Assembly (NCBI GenBank): GCA_023441105.1
Contig: JAEZQX010000425.1
Location: 1 to 5,358 of the forward strand
Length of the DNA: 5,358 bases
Origin: Pseudomonadota bacterium
GTDB taxonomy: Bacteria > Pseudomonadota > Gammaproteobacteria > Burkholderiales > Burkholderiaceae
Direction of reading: 5' to 3'
The notes below the pieces were generated by a model. It did no database searches. It was not told the origin of the DNA and was given only the letters and a program-made list of their open reading frames with translations. The position numbers and the translations under genes are program-made. Shown in pieces: positions 4,712 through 5,358 of the stretch (position 1 is its first letter; every line of letters begins with the position of its first letter).

Positions 4712-5226
4712 ACGATCGTCTCCACCGGGATCTCGACGATCCGTTCCACGATCCGCTCCGCCGGCGCTTCCCTGCCGGCGGTTTCGGCGACGCCGGGGAC
4801 CGGCGCCACCTGGGTCCGCAGCTGTTCGCGCAGGCGGGCGAGGCGTTCGGCGGCGCTGGCCAGCGCCCGCTTGGCATGGGCCAGCGCGGCCTGCAGCGCG
4901 GCCATCGAAACCCGCTGCCGTTCGCGGCTGGCCCGCGCCTCCAGCAGGCGTGCGTCGGCGCGCTGCAGCGCGGCCTCGAGCATGCGGATCAGTCGCGCCT
5001 TTTCGAAGCCGATCCGGTGCTCGGCTTCCAGCTCGTCCTGCAGGTGCACCAGCTCCTGCCGGTCGCGGGCGGCGGCTTCGTTCATGCGCGCCGTCAGCAG
5101 CTGGATGTCGGCGCCGCGATGCGCCAGCGCCTGCTCGAGATAACGGTTCTCCTGCTCGAGGCGCCCGAGCAGCAGCTGCATCTCGTACGCCTCGGCCTGG
5201 CCGGTCGCCACGGCGACCGTCTCCAT
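4585..5226 (-). CDS. Coiled-coil protein with a valine/proline tetrapeptide-repeat tail
   Basis: I do not recognise a named family. The 213-residue product is mainly alpha-helical with high coiled-coil potential over about residues 12-139 (many Leu/Ala at heptad-like spacing with Glu, Arg and Gln). A short Pro/Ala/Glu linker follows. Residues 157-188 are eight consecutive tetrapeptides (ERIV, ERIV, EIPV, ETIV, YRDR, EVPV, EVPI, EVPV). There is no signal peptide or membrane span, so it is probably cytoplasmic; a structural or scaffold role is a guess. The ATG at 5226 is the only usual start, but it has a weak Shine-Dalgarno and the frame stays open upstream to the window edge as a Pro/Gly/Ala-rich stretch, so this may be the C-terminal part of a longer protein. 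The last ~15 residues are encoded opposite conserved methyltransferase sequence. It is probably not part of the pigment pathway. Confidence 0.6.
   Translation of the reverse strand: METVAVATGQAEAYEMQLLLGRLEQENRYLEQALAHRGADIQLLTARMNEAAARDRQELVHLQDELEAEHRIGFEKARLIRMLEAALQRADARLLEARASRERQRVSMAALQAALAHAKRALASAAERLARLREQLRTQVAPVPGVAETAGREAPAERIVERIVEIPVETIVYRDREVPVEVPIEVPVGFTVLPTPGASGLQARYSENRPSST
4663..4758 (-). repeat. Twelve-base periodic repeat coding ExxV tetrapeptides
   Basis: This stretch encodes eight tetrapeptides in a row, seven of which begin with Glu and end with Val or Ile; the fifth (YRDR) breaks the pattern. At the DNA level it shows degenerate 12-bp periodicity. On the plus strand the same DNA gives the GTS-type repeats at the end of the methyltransferase frame. 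Confidence 0.65.
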
Positions 5227-5304
5227 GGGTCCGCCGGCTGGCTGGGAAGATGGGCCGGTCGCGGCCGACGCATGGGGCGGCTCTGCCTCGCTTCCGCCGG
5301 CGGT

Positions 5305-5358
5305 GGGGGGGGCGGGCGGGCGCCGGCCCCCCCCGCCCCCCCCCCCGGGCCCCCCAAA
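5305..5358. other. Low-complexity G/C homopolymer tail, possibly artefactual
   Basis: The end of the window has a run of 8 G, two GGG runs, then runs of 8, 11 and 6 C, finishing in AAA. The left G-rich and right C-rich halves are largely complementary, so the strand could fold back on itself. Such ends often arise from sequencing or assembly failure at GC-rich hairpins. No gene is called here; the coiled-coil frame is open through it as Pro- and Gly-rich residues, which carries no weight as coding evidence. If real, either strand could form a G-quadruplex. Confidence 0.6.

Noticed and set aside
4712..4830. GC-rich inverted repeats as intrinsic terminators
   Set aside because: Short GCCGGCG-type repeats occur, but none is followed by a T-run on either strand and all lie in coding sequence.
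4871..5143. Plus-strand 90-codon frame opposite the coiled-coil gene
   Set aside because: Ser/Arg/Ala/Cys-rich shadow typical of the antisense of Ala/Arg/Leu-rich helical coding sequence.
1..5358. tRNA, rRNA, CRISPR arrays, insertion sequences, attachment sites
   Set aside because: No cloverleaf-like sequence, spaced repeat array, transposase motif or terminal inverted repeats were seen on either strand.

Overview
This window comes from a high-GC Gram-negative bacterium, most likely a proteobacterium. GC looks close to 70% by eye, with strong G/C preference at third codon positions. Positions 1-3697, all on the minus strand, hold part of an aryl polyene / xanthomonadin-type pigment cluster. 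These clusters encode type II polyketide-synthase-like systems that build membrane-linked polyene pigments protecting against oxidative stress. In transcription order (right to left) the genes are: acyl carrier protein, polytopic membrane protein (COG4648-like), AMP-forming acyl-ACP ligase, short hotdog-fold dehydratase, LpxL-like lipid acyltransferase, and the first 26 codons of an exported protein (LolA-like by position). The genes are packed tightly. Four of the five junctions are 4-bp stop/start overlaps, and at the fifth the dehydratase's ribosome binding site overlaps the ligase stop codon. The ketosynthases, ketoreductase, MMPL-type exporter and thioesterase expected in such a cluster are not in the window and presumably lie beyond position 1.

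A 130-190 base divergent spacer (about 3698-3886) separates this operon from a plus-strand UbiE-like SAM-dependent methyltransferase, a likely tailoring enzyme. The spacer has one short AT-rich element that can be read as a -10 box on both strands, several dyads, a tandem 7-bp repeat, and a 20-codon mini-ORF. The mini-ORF starts where a transcript from that -10 would begin, and its stop overlaps the methyltransferase start as ATGA.

The methyltransferase runs head-on into an unrelated minus-strand gene for a coiled-coil protein with a valine/proline-rich tetrapeptide repeat. The two reading frames overlap antisense by 127 bp, and each protein's C-terminus seems to be encoded on the other gene's antisense. 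This looks like the edge of the pigment locus. The last 55 bases are G/C homopolymer runs and may be an assembly or read-end artefact.

How the genes would work together: the ligase activates an aryl carboxylate and loads it on the carrier protein. Ketosynthases and a ketoreductase outside the window, with the dehydratase, extend it to a polyene. The acyltransferase, membrane protein and exported carrier then attach it to lipid and move it to the outer membrane, and the methyltransferase decorates the aryl ring. These are family-based assignments. Nothing here shows an obviously new system; the most unusual parts are the divergent control region, the shifted acidic residue in the dehydratase and the fused 3' boundary.
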